A stretch of 20,549 bases of DNA from NCBI GenBank assembly GCA_045627365.1, contig JAZQNN010000040.1:1-20549 (forward strand), in the 5' to 3' direction. Made by a program: the position numbers and the translations under genes. This DNA is from RGIG5612 sp045627365. Its GTDB lineage: Bacteria; Bacillota; Clostridia; Lachnospirales; Lachnospiraceae. The notes beneath the pieces were generated by a model. The model searched no databases, was not told the DNA's origin, and saw only the letters and a list, made by a program, of their open reading frames with translations. Position 1 is the first letter of the stretch; every line of letters begins with the position of its first letter. Positions 1-7,598 of this stretch are shown piece by piece.

Positions 1-73
1 CTTCCCAGGTAACGCTTATTCCGCTTTCAGCCATGAGCCTTATGAAATCTTCCCTGTCAATGGCCACAGCCAT
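1..73 (-). CDS. partial reading frame, possible relaxase (mobilisation protein) remnant
   Basis: The first 24 codons of a minus-strand frame start at an ATG at 73 and run off the window edge. The peptide contains 'DREDFIRLMAESGISVTW'. This loosely resembles, from memory, a segment of MobA/VirD2-type relaxases of Clostridia (pattern D-F-I-x-x-M-x-x-x-G-x-x-V-x-W), but it is too short to prove. A TAG lies in frame two codons before the ATG and there is no good Shine-Dalgarno, so this may be a decayed internal piece rather than a true gene start. Its place just beyond the guaA 3' end fits a mobile-element remnant. Confidence 0.25.
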   Translation of the reverse strand, partial: MAVAIDREDFIRLMAESGISVTWE

Positions 74-121
74 CGCCTACTATCGAATCTGGAACAATTG
101 ATCTTATGCTGTAAAACAGAA

Positions 122-157
122 AAGACCTTACTGATCAACAAAAATCAGTAAGGTCTT
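122..157 (-). terminator. intrinsic terminator downstream of guaA
   Basis: A perfect 14-bp inverted repeat (122-135 and 144-157, arm AAGACCTTACTGAT) encloses an 8-nt loop. Read on the minus strand the stem is followed by TTTTCTGTTTT, a T-rich tail, so it suits termination of minus-strand transcription leaving guaA. It lies about 120 nt past the guaA stop. The plus-strand side has no T tract. Confidence 0.75.
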
Positions 158-198
158 CTAAATGAAATAATAAGAAATTATTCTGTGATTTTAATCAA

Positions 199-219
199 TT
201 TGTTGCCATTTTGTTGCCA
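199..219. repeat. two tandem copies of TTTGTTGCCA, 11-bp period
   Basis: Ten-base copies TTTGTTGCCA lie at 199-208 and 210-219, spaced by 11 bp, roughly one helical turn. A 10-bp palindrome GCTTGCAAGC follows at 236-245. Short direct repeats one turn apart are typical of the arm-type or accessory sites that flank attachment sites of tyrosine-recombinase elements. That role is inferred from position beside the guaA 3' end; no integrase is visible in the window. Confidence 0.4.
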
Positions 220-241
220 AAACTTAAACAAATTTGCTTGC

Positions 242-267
242 AAGCCTTGATATTACAGGCTTTTTTT
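242..267 (+). terminator. small terminator-like hairpin reading toward guaA
   Basis: A 6-bp stem AAGCCT/AGGCTT (242-247 and 257-262) with a 9-nt loop runs into seven T residues (261-267) on the plus strand. It would stop plus-strand transcription before it enters guaA antisense. No plus-strand gene is seen before it in the window, so the gene it served is either off the edge or lost. Confidence 0.5.
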
Positions 268-277
268 GAGACGAAAA

Positions 278-1261
278 TTACTCGTACTCTACCGTAGCAG
301 GAGGCTTTGGTGTGTAGTCAAAGAGTACGCGGTTGATTCCCGCAACTTCTGTGGTGATGCGCTGTACCAGGTGGTCAATAAACGCCGGTTCAAGATGCTC
401 TACCGTAACCTCAACAACGTCTGTTGTGTTGATGGCGCGGATGATGCACGGCCAGTCAAATGTGCGTTTGCCGTCCTTGATACCGGTAGACTTGAAATCA
501 GGAACTACTGTGAAGTACTGCCAAACCTTGCCCTCAAGGCCTTTCTTTGCAAATTCTTCACGGAGGATCGCGTCGCTCTCACGAACTGCCTCAAGACGGT
601 CTCTTGTGATGGCGCCCGGGCATCTTACTCCGAGACCCGGTCCCGGAAATGGCTGTCTGTAAACCATTGCGTGCGGAAGGCCAAGGGCTTCTCCTACCAC
701 GCGTACCTCATCCTTGTAAAGGATCCTTACAGGCTCAACAAGCTCGAAGCTGAGTTCTTTTGGAAGACCGCCGACATTGTGATGGGCCTTGATTCCCTGC
801 TCACTCTCCAAAATATCAGGCCAGATGGTTCCCTGTCCCAGGAATCCGATTCCGTCAAGCTTTGCTGCTTCTTCTGCAAAGACTTTGATGAACTCTTCGC
901 CGATGATATGGCGCTTCTGTTCAGGATCTGAAACACCTTCAAGAAGGTCAAGAAAACGGTCTGTTGCGTCTACATAAACCAGGTTTGCGCCGAGTTCTTT
1001 TCCGAATACCTCGATAACCTGCTCCGGTTCTCCCTTACGTAAGAGCCCGTGATTGACATGAACGCATACAAGCTGCTTGCCGATGGCTTTGATAAGAAGA
1101 GCAGCTACTACTGATGAGTCAACACCGCCGGAAAGTGCAAGAAGTACTTTCTTGTCTCCGACCTGCTCTTTGATGAGCGCGATCTGCTCGTCTATGAACG
1201 CCTTTGCAAGCTCGGGCGTATTTATTCTCTGCATTGTTTCAGGACGCACACTACCTGACAT
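278..1261 (-). CDS. guaA: GMP synthetase, ATP-pyrophosphatase and dimerisation domains only (no glutaminase domain)
   Basis: It converts XMP to GMP with ATP and ammonia, the last step of de novo guanine nucleotide synthesis. The 327-residue protein aligns with the C-terminal part of GMP synthase. It has the P-loop SGGVDSS (residues 44-50), VNHGLLRKGE, the FLGQGTIWPD segment, AHHNVGGLP, the RQPFPGPGLGVR motif and the end PPATVEYE, matching the usual PPATIEWE terminus. Usual bacterial GuaA is about 510-525 residues, with an N-terminal class-I glutaminase of about 190 residues; none is present here. The start is firm: GCGGAGGA lies just before the ATG, and only 83 bp separate this gene from the upstream gene, so the missing domain is not hidden by a frameshift. 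Either a separate glutaminase subunit is encoded elsewhere, as in archaea, or the enzyme takes free ammonia. Confidence 0.95.
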   Translation of the reverse strand: MSGSVRPETMQRINTPELAKAFIDEQIALIKEQVGDKKVLLALSGGVDSSVVAALLIKAIGKQLVCVHVNHGLLRKGEPEQVIEVFGKELGANLVYVDATDRFLDLLEGVSDPEQKRHIIGEEFIKVFAEEAAKLDGIGFLGQGTIWPDILESEQGIKAHHNVGGLPKELSFELVEPVRILYKDEVRVVGEALGLPHAMVYRQPFPGPGLGVRCPGAITRDRLEAVRESDAILREEFAKKGLEGKVWQYFTVVPDFKSTGIKDGKRTFDWPCIIRAINTTDVVEVTVEHLEPAFIDHLVQRITTEVAGINRVLFDYTPKPPATVEYE

Positions 1262-1306
1262 TTGTTTTTCCTCCGCTTTACTGGAAATATTTATATATAT
1301 GAAAGC

Positions 1307-1335
1307 ATTTTAAACCATCAAAAAGTGATTTTCAA
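1307..1335 (-). promoter_or_regulatory. sigma-A-type promoter of guaA
   Basis: On the minus strand, -35 TTGAAA (1330-1335), a 17-nt spacer and -10 TAAAAT (1307-1312) precede guaA. Each hexamer has five of six consensus bases. The predicted start near 1300 gives a leader of about 38 nt containing GGAGGA, too short for a purine riboswitch. It sits wholly between guaA and the stop of the preceding gene at 1345, so guaA can be expressed independently of the repair operon. Confidence 0.75.
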
Positions 1336-1344
1336 TAATGCAAT

Positions 1345-2430
1345 TTAACTGTTTTTAGCTGCCTTATCGTTCTTCATGTTGTCAATCATTGCCTCCCTGA
1401 GATTGTTAAGCGCGGCTGATATCTTTTTACGTTTGGTTCTGTCGAGTTTCGCCAGGATTTTCAGTGTTGGGATGATATTCTCCCATTTGATCAGATCGTC
1501 TACGGTCTGATTGTCTCCGAAGAAATCAAAAACAATGTCAACGAATTCCTCTTTCTCTTCGTAGCTCATGCTCTTGACCCACTCGCTGATGATCGCTTCG
1601 TTTCTTTTGCCCTGCTGGGAAAGTTCGGTCTCTCTGACTATTCCTCCGGGCTCTACCTGCCACGACAAGAGGAAATGCTGCCACAGGCCGCGGCTGTCGC
1701 TTCTGATGACTATATGGTTCTGGATCGGTTCAAGAAGTGTTCCGACAAGTGATGACTGCGGAACAAAAGTTATTACTTTCGGCGCGATCTCCCTGAATTC
1801 TTCCTTCTCGAATATCTTCTCGTTGAATCCCGGTCCGTCAAAATTGTAAACCGTTTCTATGCGTTTGCGCGTCTTGGCCTTGCAAAAGGCGCTGCCGTAG
1901 ACCGCGAGATTACCGCCTTTGGAATGCCCCATGACGATCAGCGGCCCCCGAAATGCTGCCGCGATTTTATTAATAAAGCTGACGGCCTCCGCCTGCGCAG
2001 GAACTTCTGTTTCATATGCCAGATTCATGTCCTCCTTAAATCCGGCTATTGTCCTGTCCGTGCCCCTGAAGACCACTGCTGTGGTTTTGTCCAGTTTGAA
2101 GACCATCGCACAAAACTGCGTTTCCCTTGCAGGGTCGATGATAACAGTATATCCGTAGATGCGCAGTGAAGCATATCTGACGCAGCTTTCCCCGGTCAGC
2201 TCCTGAAGAAGCGGAATATCACCTTTGCGTATGATCCCTTCCCGGCGTTCTTCAAGTATGACCTTTGCGATATCGTTGAAAAGAGCTCCGCTCACAAGAG
2301 CCTCCGCGCCGAGACCTTCTATCGGCAGGTGCGAAAGTTCACACAGAAGCAAAGCGTCAAGCTCCCCGAAGGGTTTCACGCTCAGCGGAAGGTCTCCTCG
2401 CCATTTCAGATAATCAATTAAATTCGCCAT
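1345..2430 (-). CDS. DUF2974 / Mbeg1-like alpha/beta-hydrolase
   Basis: This is a predicted cytoplasmic serine hydrolase of 361 residues, with no signal peptide or membrane segment. The nucleophile elbow is GHSKGG (residues 168-173, Ser170), the usual elbow of this family. It is preceded by AVVFRGTD (about 118-125), which resembles the oxyanion strand of class-3 lipases, and followed by NFDGPGFNE (196-204), also typical of DUF2974. The C-terminal third is charged and helical, ending in a lysine- and asparagine-rich tail. The ATG lies one base after the uvrA stop, and the only ribosome binding signal (AAAGAAA) is weak, so translation probably depends on coupling to uvrA. It is the last gene of the repair operon. 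The substrate is unknown; a lipase or acyl-hydrolase activity is inferred from the fold only. Confidence 0.85.
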   Translation of the reverse strand: MANLIDYLKWRGDLPLSVKPFGELDALLLCELSHLPIEGLGAEALVSGALFNDIAKVILEERREGIIRKGDIPLLQELTGESCVRYASLRIYGYTVIIDPARETQFCAMVFKLDKTTAVVFRGTDRTIAGFKEDMNLAYETEVPAQAEAVSFINKIAAAFRGPLIVMGHSKGGNLAVYGSAFCKAKTRKRIETVYNFDGPGFNEKIFEKEEFREIAPKVITFVPQSSLVGTLLEPIQNHIVIRSDSRGLWQHFLLSWQVEPGGIVRETELSQQGKRNEAIISEWVKSMSYEEKEEFVDIVFDFFGDNQTVDDLIKWENIIPTLKILAKLDRTKRKKISAALNNLREAMIDNMKNDKAAKNS

Positions 2431-2431
2431 T

Positions 2432-5332
2432 TTATTTCTTTCGTTTCAGGTAATCTTTCAGGAAAGCACCTGTGTAGCTCATCGGGTGCGCTGCGACCTC
2501 TTCAGGCGTTCCTTCAGCAAATACCGTGCCGCCTCTGTCTCCGCCTTCCGGTCCCATGTCGATAATATAGTCCGCGACCTTGATGACCTCAAGATTGTGC
2601 TCAATTACAACGACCGTGTTGCCGCTGTCCGACAGGCGTTTCAATATATCTACCAGCTTATGTACGTCGGCAAAATGCAGGCCGGTCGTCGGCTCGTCCA
2701 GGATGTACATGGTCTTGCCGGTCGGTCTTCTGGAAAGCTCCGTTGCTAGCTTCACGCGTTGCGCCTCGCCGCCCGAAAGTGTTGTCGATGACTGTCCGAG
2801 CTTGATGTATGAAAGGCCTACTTCATCAAGTGTCTTGATCTTGGTGTAGATCCTCGGAACATTCTTGAAGAACTCCAGTGCCTCCTCAACTGTCATGTCG
2901 AGCACGTCATAAATGCTCTTGCCCTTATACTTGACCTCAAGCGTCTCCCTGTTATATCTGTGTCCCTTACAGGTATCGCATTTTACATACACATCCGGCA
3001 GGAAATGCATCTCGATCTTGATGATTCCGTCGCCCGCGCAGGCTTCGCATCTGCCGCCTTTGACGTTGAAGCTGAATCTGCCCTTGTCGTAACCTCTGAT
3101 CTTTGCGTCCGTCGTCTGCGCGAAAAGATCCCTGATCAGATCAAATACTCCCGTATACGTTGCCGGATTGGACCTTGGCGTCCTTCCGATCGGGCTCTGG
3201 TCTATGCAGATGACTTTATCAAGCTGCTCGGTGCCGACGATCTTCTTGTGGCGTCCCGGAATGACGCGTGCTCTGTTGAGCGTGCGTGCAAGGGACTTCT
3301 GAAGGATCTCGTTTACCAGAGAAGATTTGCCTGAGCCTGATACGCCGGTGACCGCAGTCATTACTCCGAGCGGGAACTTAACGTCAATGTTCTTAAGGTT
3401 ATTTTCTGATGCGCCCCGGACCTCGATCCATCCGCGCGGTTTGCGTCTCTCGGCTGGGACTTCGATATATTTTCTGCCGCTCAGGTAATCGCCTGTAATG
3501 GATGCAGGGCAGTTCATGATATCTTCCGCAGTTCCGCATGCTACGACCTTTCCGCCGTGCTCACCTGCTCCCGGACCGATATCGACCACATGGTCTGCCT
3601 GACGCATCGTGTCCTCATCATGCTCGACTACGATAAGCGTATTCCCCAGATCTCTGAGTTTCTTCAGGGTAGTTAAAAGCTTCTCATTGTCTCGCTGGTG
3701 CAGTCCTATGCTCGGCTCGTCCAGGATATAAAGCACGCCCGTAAGACCTGATCCTATCTGCGTTGCAAGGCGGATCCTCTGCGCCTCTCCGCCTGAAAGA
3801 GATGCCGCATAGCGTGTGAGCGTCAGATAATCAAGGCCTACGTCAATCAGGAAATTAAGTCTTGATATTACTTCCTTGAGTATCGGAGCGGCGATTTCAC
3901 ACTGCATCGGTGTCAGTTCAATGCTTTCGAAGAAAGCCTTGCTGTCGCGGATGGTCATATCCGATACTTCATGGATGTTCTTGCCTCCAATCGTAACTGC
4001 CAGGCTCTCCTTACGCAGTCTCCTGCCGCCGCATTCCTCGCATGGACTGATACGCATAAACTGCTCATATTCCTGCTTCATCGAGTCGGACATACATTCT
4101 TTGTACCTTCTGGCAACATCGCCCATAATGCCGGAAAATGCCACCGGATATACGCCGTGGCTGCCCGTCGATTTGGCGATGTAATGCACCTCGACCTTTT
4201 TGCCCTTTGTACCGTAAAGGAGCATGTCCTGTATCTTCTTCGGATACTGCTCAAACGGAGTATCCAGGCTGAAGTCATATTCTCTGGCAAGGGCTTTCAG
4301 CAGCTGGTTGGCAAAGCTTCCGTCCCTCATCGTGCTCATCCACCCGGGAACCGCAACAACTCCGGTATTGAAGCTTAATGATCTGTCAGGCAGGATCAGA
4401 TCCTCGTCAAATTCCATCTTGTAGCCCAATCCCGCGCACGCCGGGCAGGCTCCGAACGGATTGTTGAACGAGAAGTTTCTCGGCTCCATCTCGTCAATGC
4501 TGATGCCGCATTCAGGGCAGCTGTAATTGCCGGAAAAATGCATCTCATTGTTATCGTCAATGATCACCGGCTTATTGCCGTCGGCAAACGCTCCCTCCGG
4601 CAGCCCCACGATCTCGACGGTCAGAAGGCTCTCGCTCATCCCGAGAATAGCTTCAATAGAATCCGTCATTCTGGATTCTATGCCTTCCTTTATTACCAGT
4701 CTGTCGACGATGATATCTATGCTGTGCTTGATATTCTTATCAAGGCTTATCGGCTCATCAAGCTCAATAATATTGCCGTCGATGCGGGCACGGACATAGC
4801 CGGATCTTCTCGCAGACTCTAAGAGTTTAACATGCTCACCCTTACGGCCTCTGACTACCGGCGCGAGCAGCTGGATACGGCTTCCCGCAGGAAGTGACAT
4901 GATCGTATCCACCATCTGATCGACGCTCTGGCGGCTTATTTCCCTGCCGCACACAGGGCAGTGCGGAACGCCGGCCCTCGCGTACAAAAGTCTCAGATAA
5001 TCGTGGATCTCCGTGACCGTTCCTACGGTTGACCTCGGGTTGCGGTTCGTTGCCTTCTGATCGATCGAAATAGCCGGTGAAAGGCCCTCGATCATCTCTA
5101 CCTTAGGCTTTTCCATCTGGCCGAGGAACTGGCGTGCGTAGGACGAAAGAGACTCCATGTAGCGTCTCTGACCTTCGGCGTAGATCGTGTCAAATGCGAG
5201 TGAGGATTTGCCCGACCCTGAAAGGCCGGTAAATACTACGAGTTCATTTCTTGGAATGTCTAAGTCTATATTTTTCAGATTGTTCTCCGAGGCTCCCCGG
5301 ATCTTAATAAATTTCTGTTCTTCAGCTGCCAT
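2432..5332 (-). CDS. uvrA: excinuclease ABC subunit A
   Basis: This is the damage-sensing ATPase of nucleotide excision repair; it forms UvrA2-UvrB complexes that load UvrB at lesions. The 966-residue protein has two ABC modules. Walker A motifs are GLSGSGKSS (about 36-44) and GVSGSGKSS (about 663-671), and LSGGEAQR signatures are at about 512-519 and 852-859. Cysteine pairs at 125/128, 272/275 with 296/299, and 762/765 with 785/788 are the expected zinc sites. The length is slightly above the usual 940-955. The start overlaps the end of uvrB by 11 bp. The order uvrB-uvrA is conserved in Firmicutes. Confidence 0.98.
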   Translation of the reverse strand: MAAEEQKFIKIRGASENNLKNIDLDIPRNELVVFTGLSGSGKSSLAFDTIYAEGQRRYMESLSSYARQFLGQMEKPKVEMIEGLSPAISIDQKATNRNPRSTVGTVTEIHDYLRLLYARAGVPHCPVCGREISRQSVDQMVDTIMSLPAGSRIQLLAPVVRGRKGEHVKLLESARRSGYVRARIDGNIIELDEPISLDKNIKHSIDIIVDRLVIKEGIESRMTDSIEAILGMSESLLTVEIVGLPEGAFADGNKPVIIDDNNEMHFSGNYSCPECGISIDEMEPRNFSFNNPFGACPACAGLGYKMEFDEDLILPDRSLSFNTGVVAVPGWMSTMRDGSFANQLLKALAREYDFSLDTPFEQYPKKIQDMLLYGTKGKKVEVHYIAKSTGSHGVYPVAFSGIMGDVARRYKECMSDSMKQEYEQFMRISPCEECGGRRLRKESLAVTIGGKNIHEVSDMTIRDSKAFFESIELTPMQCEIAAPILKEVISRLNFLIDVGLDYLTLTRYAASLSGGEAQRIRLATQIGSGLTGVLYILDEPSIGLHQRDNEKLLTTLKKLRDLGNTLIVVEHDEDTMRQADHVVDIGPGAGEHGGKVVACGTAEDIMNCPASITGDYLSGRKYIEVPAERRKPRGWIEVRGASENNLKNIDVKFPLGVMTAVTGVSGSGKSSLVNEILQKSLARTLNRARVIPGRHKKIVGTEQLDKVICIDQSPIGRTPRSNPATYTGVFDLIRDLFAQTTDAKIRGYDKGRFSFNVKGGRCEACAGDGIIKIEMHFLPDVYVKCDTCKGHRYNRETLEVKYKGKSIYDVLDMTVEEALEFFKNVPRIYTKIKTLDEVGLSYIKLGQSSTTLSGGEAQRVKLATELSRRPTGKTMYILDEPTTGLHFADVHKLVDILKRLSDSGNTVVVIEHNLEVIKVADYIIDMGPEGGDRGGTVFAEGTPEEVAAHPMSYTGAFLKDYLKRKK

Positions 5333-7355
5333 GTTCTGTTCTTTTCTTTAGTTTCTTTCTGTATGATTTTCCGGTATCGTCCAGGTATTTTCTGAGTTCA
5401 AGCATCTCGTCACGCAGACTTGCCGCAGTTTCGAAATCGAGGTCTGCCGCCGCCCGCTCCATCTGACGTTTAACCCTATCGATAAGCTTGTGGATCTCAT
5501 CCGCGGACATTGACTCAGGATCTTTCTCAAGCCTGTCTTTCGACTGCGTTGCCTCCTTCGTGATGCTTATCAGGTCGCGGACTGCCTTCTTGATCGTGGT
5601 CGGCGTGATGCCGTGTTCCTCGTTGTATTTGCTCTGGATCGCGCGTCTCCTGTTGGTCTCGTCGATCGCCGCGCGCATCGAATCCGTGATCTTGTCCGCA
5701 TACATAACGACGTGTCCTTCGGCATTTCTGGAAGCACGTCCGATCGTCTGGATAAGGCTCGTCTCGCTTCTTAAGAAGCCCTCTTTATCAGCGTCCAGGA
5801 TCGCAACAAGCGAAACCTCCGGGATATCCAGGCCCTCTCTTAAGAGGTTGATTCCGACCAGCACGTCGAAAACGTCCAGTCTCATGTCGCGGATGATCTC
5901 TGTCCTCTCAAGCGCCGCGATGTCCGAATGCAGGTATCTTACGCGTATCCCGACTTCTTTAAGATAAGCAGTCAGGTCCTCTGCCATTCTCTTTGTCAGG
6001 GTCGTCACAAGAGCCTTATTTCCCTTGGCAACCACGTCATTTATCTCACCGATCAGATCATCGATCTGCCCCTCGATAGGCTTCACCGTTACCTCCGGAT
6101 CCAGAAGGCCCGTCGGTCTGATGATCTGTTCGGTCCTTAGCAGTTCGTGTGCGCTTTCGTATTTGCCCGGCGTTGCGGAAACGAAAAGCATCTGATCTAT
6201 CTTGCTCTCAAATTCCCCGAAGTTAAGCGGTCTGTTGTCCAGTGCGGAAGGAAGACGGAATCCGTAATCTACAAGCGTCTGTTTGCGGTTTCTGTCCCCC
6301 GCGTACATCGCGCCGATCTGCGGGATCGTCATGTGCGACTCGTCGATGATGATCAGAAAATCGTCCTTGAAAAAGTCGATCAGGCACGCCGGCGCAACTC
6401 CCGGCGCAAGCCCGGTAAGATGCCTTGAGTAGTTCTCAATTCCTGAGCAGATGCCGGTCTCGCGCATCATCTCTATGTCAAAATTCGTGCGCTCAAATAT
6501 TCTCTGAGCCTCAAGAAGCTTGTCCTCACTCTTGAAGTACGCCACACGCTCGTCAAGTTCCTCGGCGATATCGTTAAGAGCCCTTTCCATCTGTTCCTTA
6601 GGCACTACGTAGTAGGAGGCCGGCAAAATAGCCACATGTTCCATGCGTGCCTTTACCTCGCCTGTAAGTACATCGATCTGCGTGATGCGATCTATCTCAT
6701 CGCCGAAAAATTCGATTCGAAGCGCATTCTTGCTTGTAACGACCGGTAATATTTCAATTGAATCGCCCCTGACGCGGAAGGTGCCGCGCTGGAAGTCCAT
6801 ATCATTGCGCTCGTACTGAATATCTATCAGCTCGCGGATGACCTCGTCGCGTTCCTTGTGCATGCCCGGTCTTAGTGAAACGCACATTCTGGCATATTCC
6901 TCCGGATCACCGATGCCGTAAATGCACGAAACCGAGGCGATAATAATTACGTCCTTGCGCTCAACAAGCGACGTCGTTGCCGAATGCCTGAGCCTGTCTA
7001 TCTCGTCATTGATCGACGCGTCCTTCTCGATATATGTGTCAGTCGACGGCACATACGCCTCCGGCTGATAGTAATCGTAGTACGATATGAAATATTCCAC
7101 GGCGTTTTCCGGGAAAAACTCCTTGAACTCCGAATACAGCTGCGCGGCAAGCGTCTTGTTGTGCGCGATGACAAGAGTAGGCCTGTTCAGTTCCTGTATG
7201 ACGTTGGCCATGGTAAATGTCTTACCGGAGCCCGTAACGCCCAGCAAAGTCTGAAACTGATTGCCCGCCTTAAAGCCATCCACCAGGTCCTTTATTGCCT
7301 GCGGCTGGTCGCCTGTCGGCCGATATTCACTTATTAGCTTGAACTTGTCTGCCAT
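5322..7355 (-). CDS. uvrB: excinuclease ABC subunit B
   Basis: This is the helicase-like subunit that verifies lesions and recruits UvrC. It has 677 residues. Walker A is GVTGSGKT (39-46), the damage-probing beta-hairpin segment is YYDYYQPEAYVP (92-103), and the Walker B DESH box is at 338-341. Helicase motif VI appears as the QTIGRASRNAEG region, and a UVR domain closes the C-terminus (near 'MERAAADLDFETAASLRDEM'). All key elements are intact. Only 6 nt separate it from the YolD-like gene upstream, and its ribosome binding site (GAGAAAAT) is weak. This suggests it is expressed from the polymerase promoter, with no terminator in between. Confidence 0.98.
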   Translation of the reverse strand: MADKFKLISEYRPTGDQPQAIKDLVDGFKAGNQFQTLLGVTGSGKTFTMANVIQELNRPTLVIAHNKTLAAQLYSEFKEFFPENAVEYFISYYDYYQPEAYVPSTDTYIEKDASINDEIDRLRHSATTSLVERKDVIIIASVSCIYGIGDPEEYARMCVSLRPGMHKERDEVIRELIDIQYERNDMDFQRGTFRVRGDSIEILPVVTSKNALRIEFFGDEIDRITQIDVLTGEVKARMEHVAILPASYYVVPKEQMERALNDIAEELDERVAYFKSEDKLLEAQRIFERTNFDIEMMRETGICSGIENYSRHLTGLAPGVAPACLIDFFKDDFLIIIDESHMTIPQIGAMYAGDRNRKQTLVDYGFRLPSALDNRPLNFGEFESKIDQMLFVSATPGKYESAHELLRTEQIIRPTGLLDPEVTVKPIEGQIDDLIGEINDVVAKGNKALVTTLTKRMAEDLTAYLKEVGIRVRYLHSDIAALERTEIIRDMRLDVFDVLVGINLLREGLDIPEVSLVAILDADKEGFLRSETSLIQTIGRASRNAEGHVVMYADKITDSMRAAIDETNRRRAIQSKYNEEHGITPTTIKKAVRDLISITKEATQSKDRLEKDPESMSADEIHKLIDRVKRQMERAAADLDFETAASLRDEMLELRKYLDDTGKSYRKKLKKRTEHGS

Positions 7356-7361
7356 ATTTTC

Positions 7362-7598
7362 TCAGTCTATGTCGCTGAAATAATCCAATCCATCCAAAAG
7401 CTCGAAATCATCGAAGATCTCGGTTCCTTCTATGCGTTCGAGTTCTCCGCAGTCGTGCTTTTTCTCAATGATCTCAAATGCCCTGTCTAGCCTTCCGAGG
7501 GCCGCAAAAGGCGCAAATTGTTTCGCCCTGTCTGCCACGTTCATCGGAGGTTTAACATGCGGCGGGCGCTCCGTTCTTGGTTCGTTACCGTAGCTCAT
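7362..7598 (-). CDS. small YolD-like protein partnered with the Y-family polymerase
   Basis: This is a 78-residue acidic protein. The diagnostic segment is ADRAKQFAPFAAL (22-34), which from memory is the hallmark of short YolD-like proteins encoded next to UvrX/DinP-type polymerases in Clostridia. The tail (about 55-78) is strongly acidic and aromatic. In Bacillus, YolD-type proteins accompany error-prone polymerases; whether they act as UmuD-like partners is inference. The ATG overlaps the polymerase stop by 4 bp (ATGA), so the two are translationally coupled. It appears shorter than typical YolD proteins (about 100 residues or more), perhaps a reduced version. Confidence 0.75.
   Translation of the reverse strand: MSYGNEPRTERPPHVKPPMNVADRAKQFAPFAALGRLDRAFEIIEKKHDCGELERIEGTEIFDDFELLDGLDYFSDID

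Noticed and set aside
266..931. 221-codon open frame on the plus strand
   Set aside because: It lies antisense to guaA, shows no family motif and no ribosome binding site; the minus-strand frame is a clear GMP synthetase.
1262..1344. Possible purine riboswitch before guaA
   Set aside because: The promoter leaves a leader of only about 38 nt, too short for the aptamer, and no conserved riboswitch core is seen.
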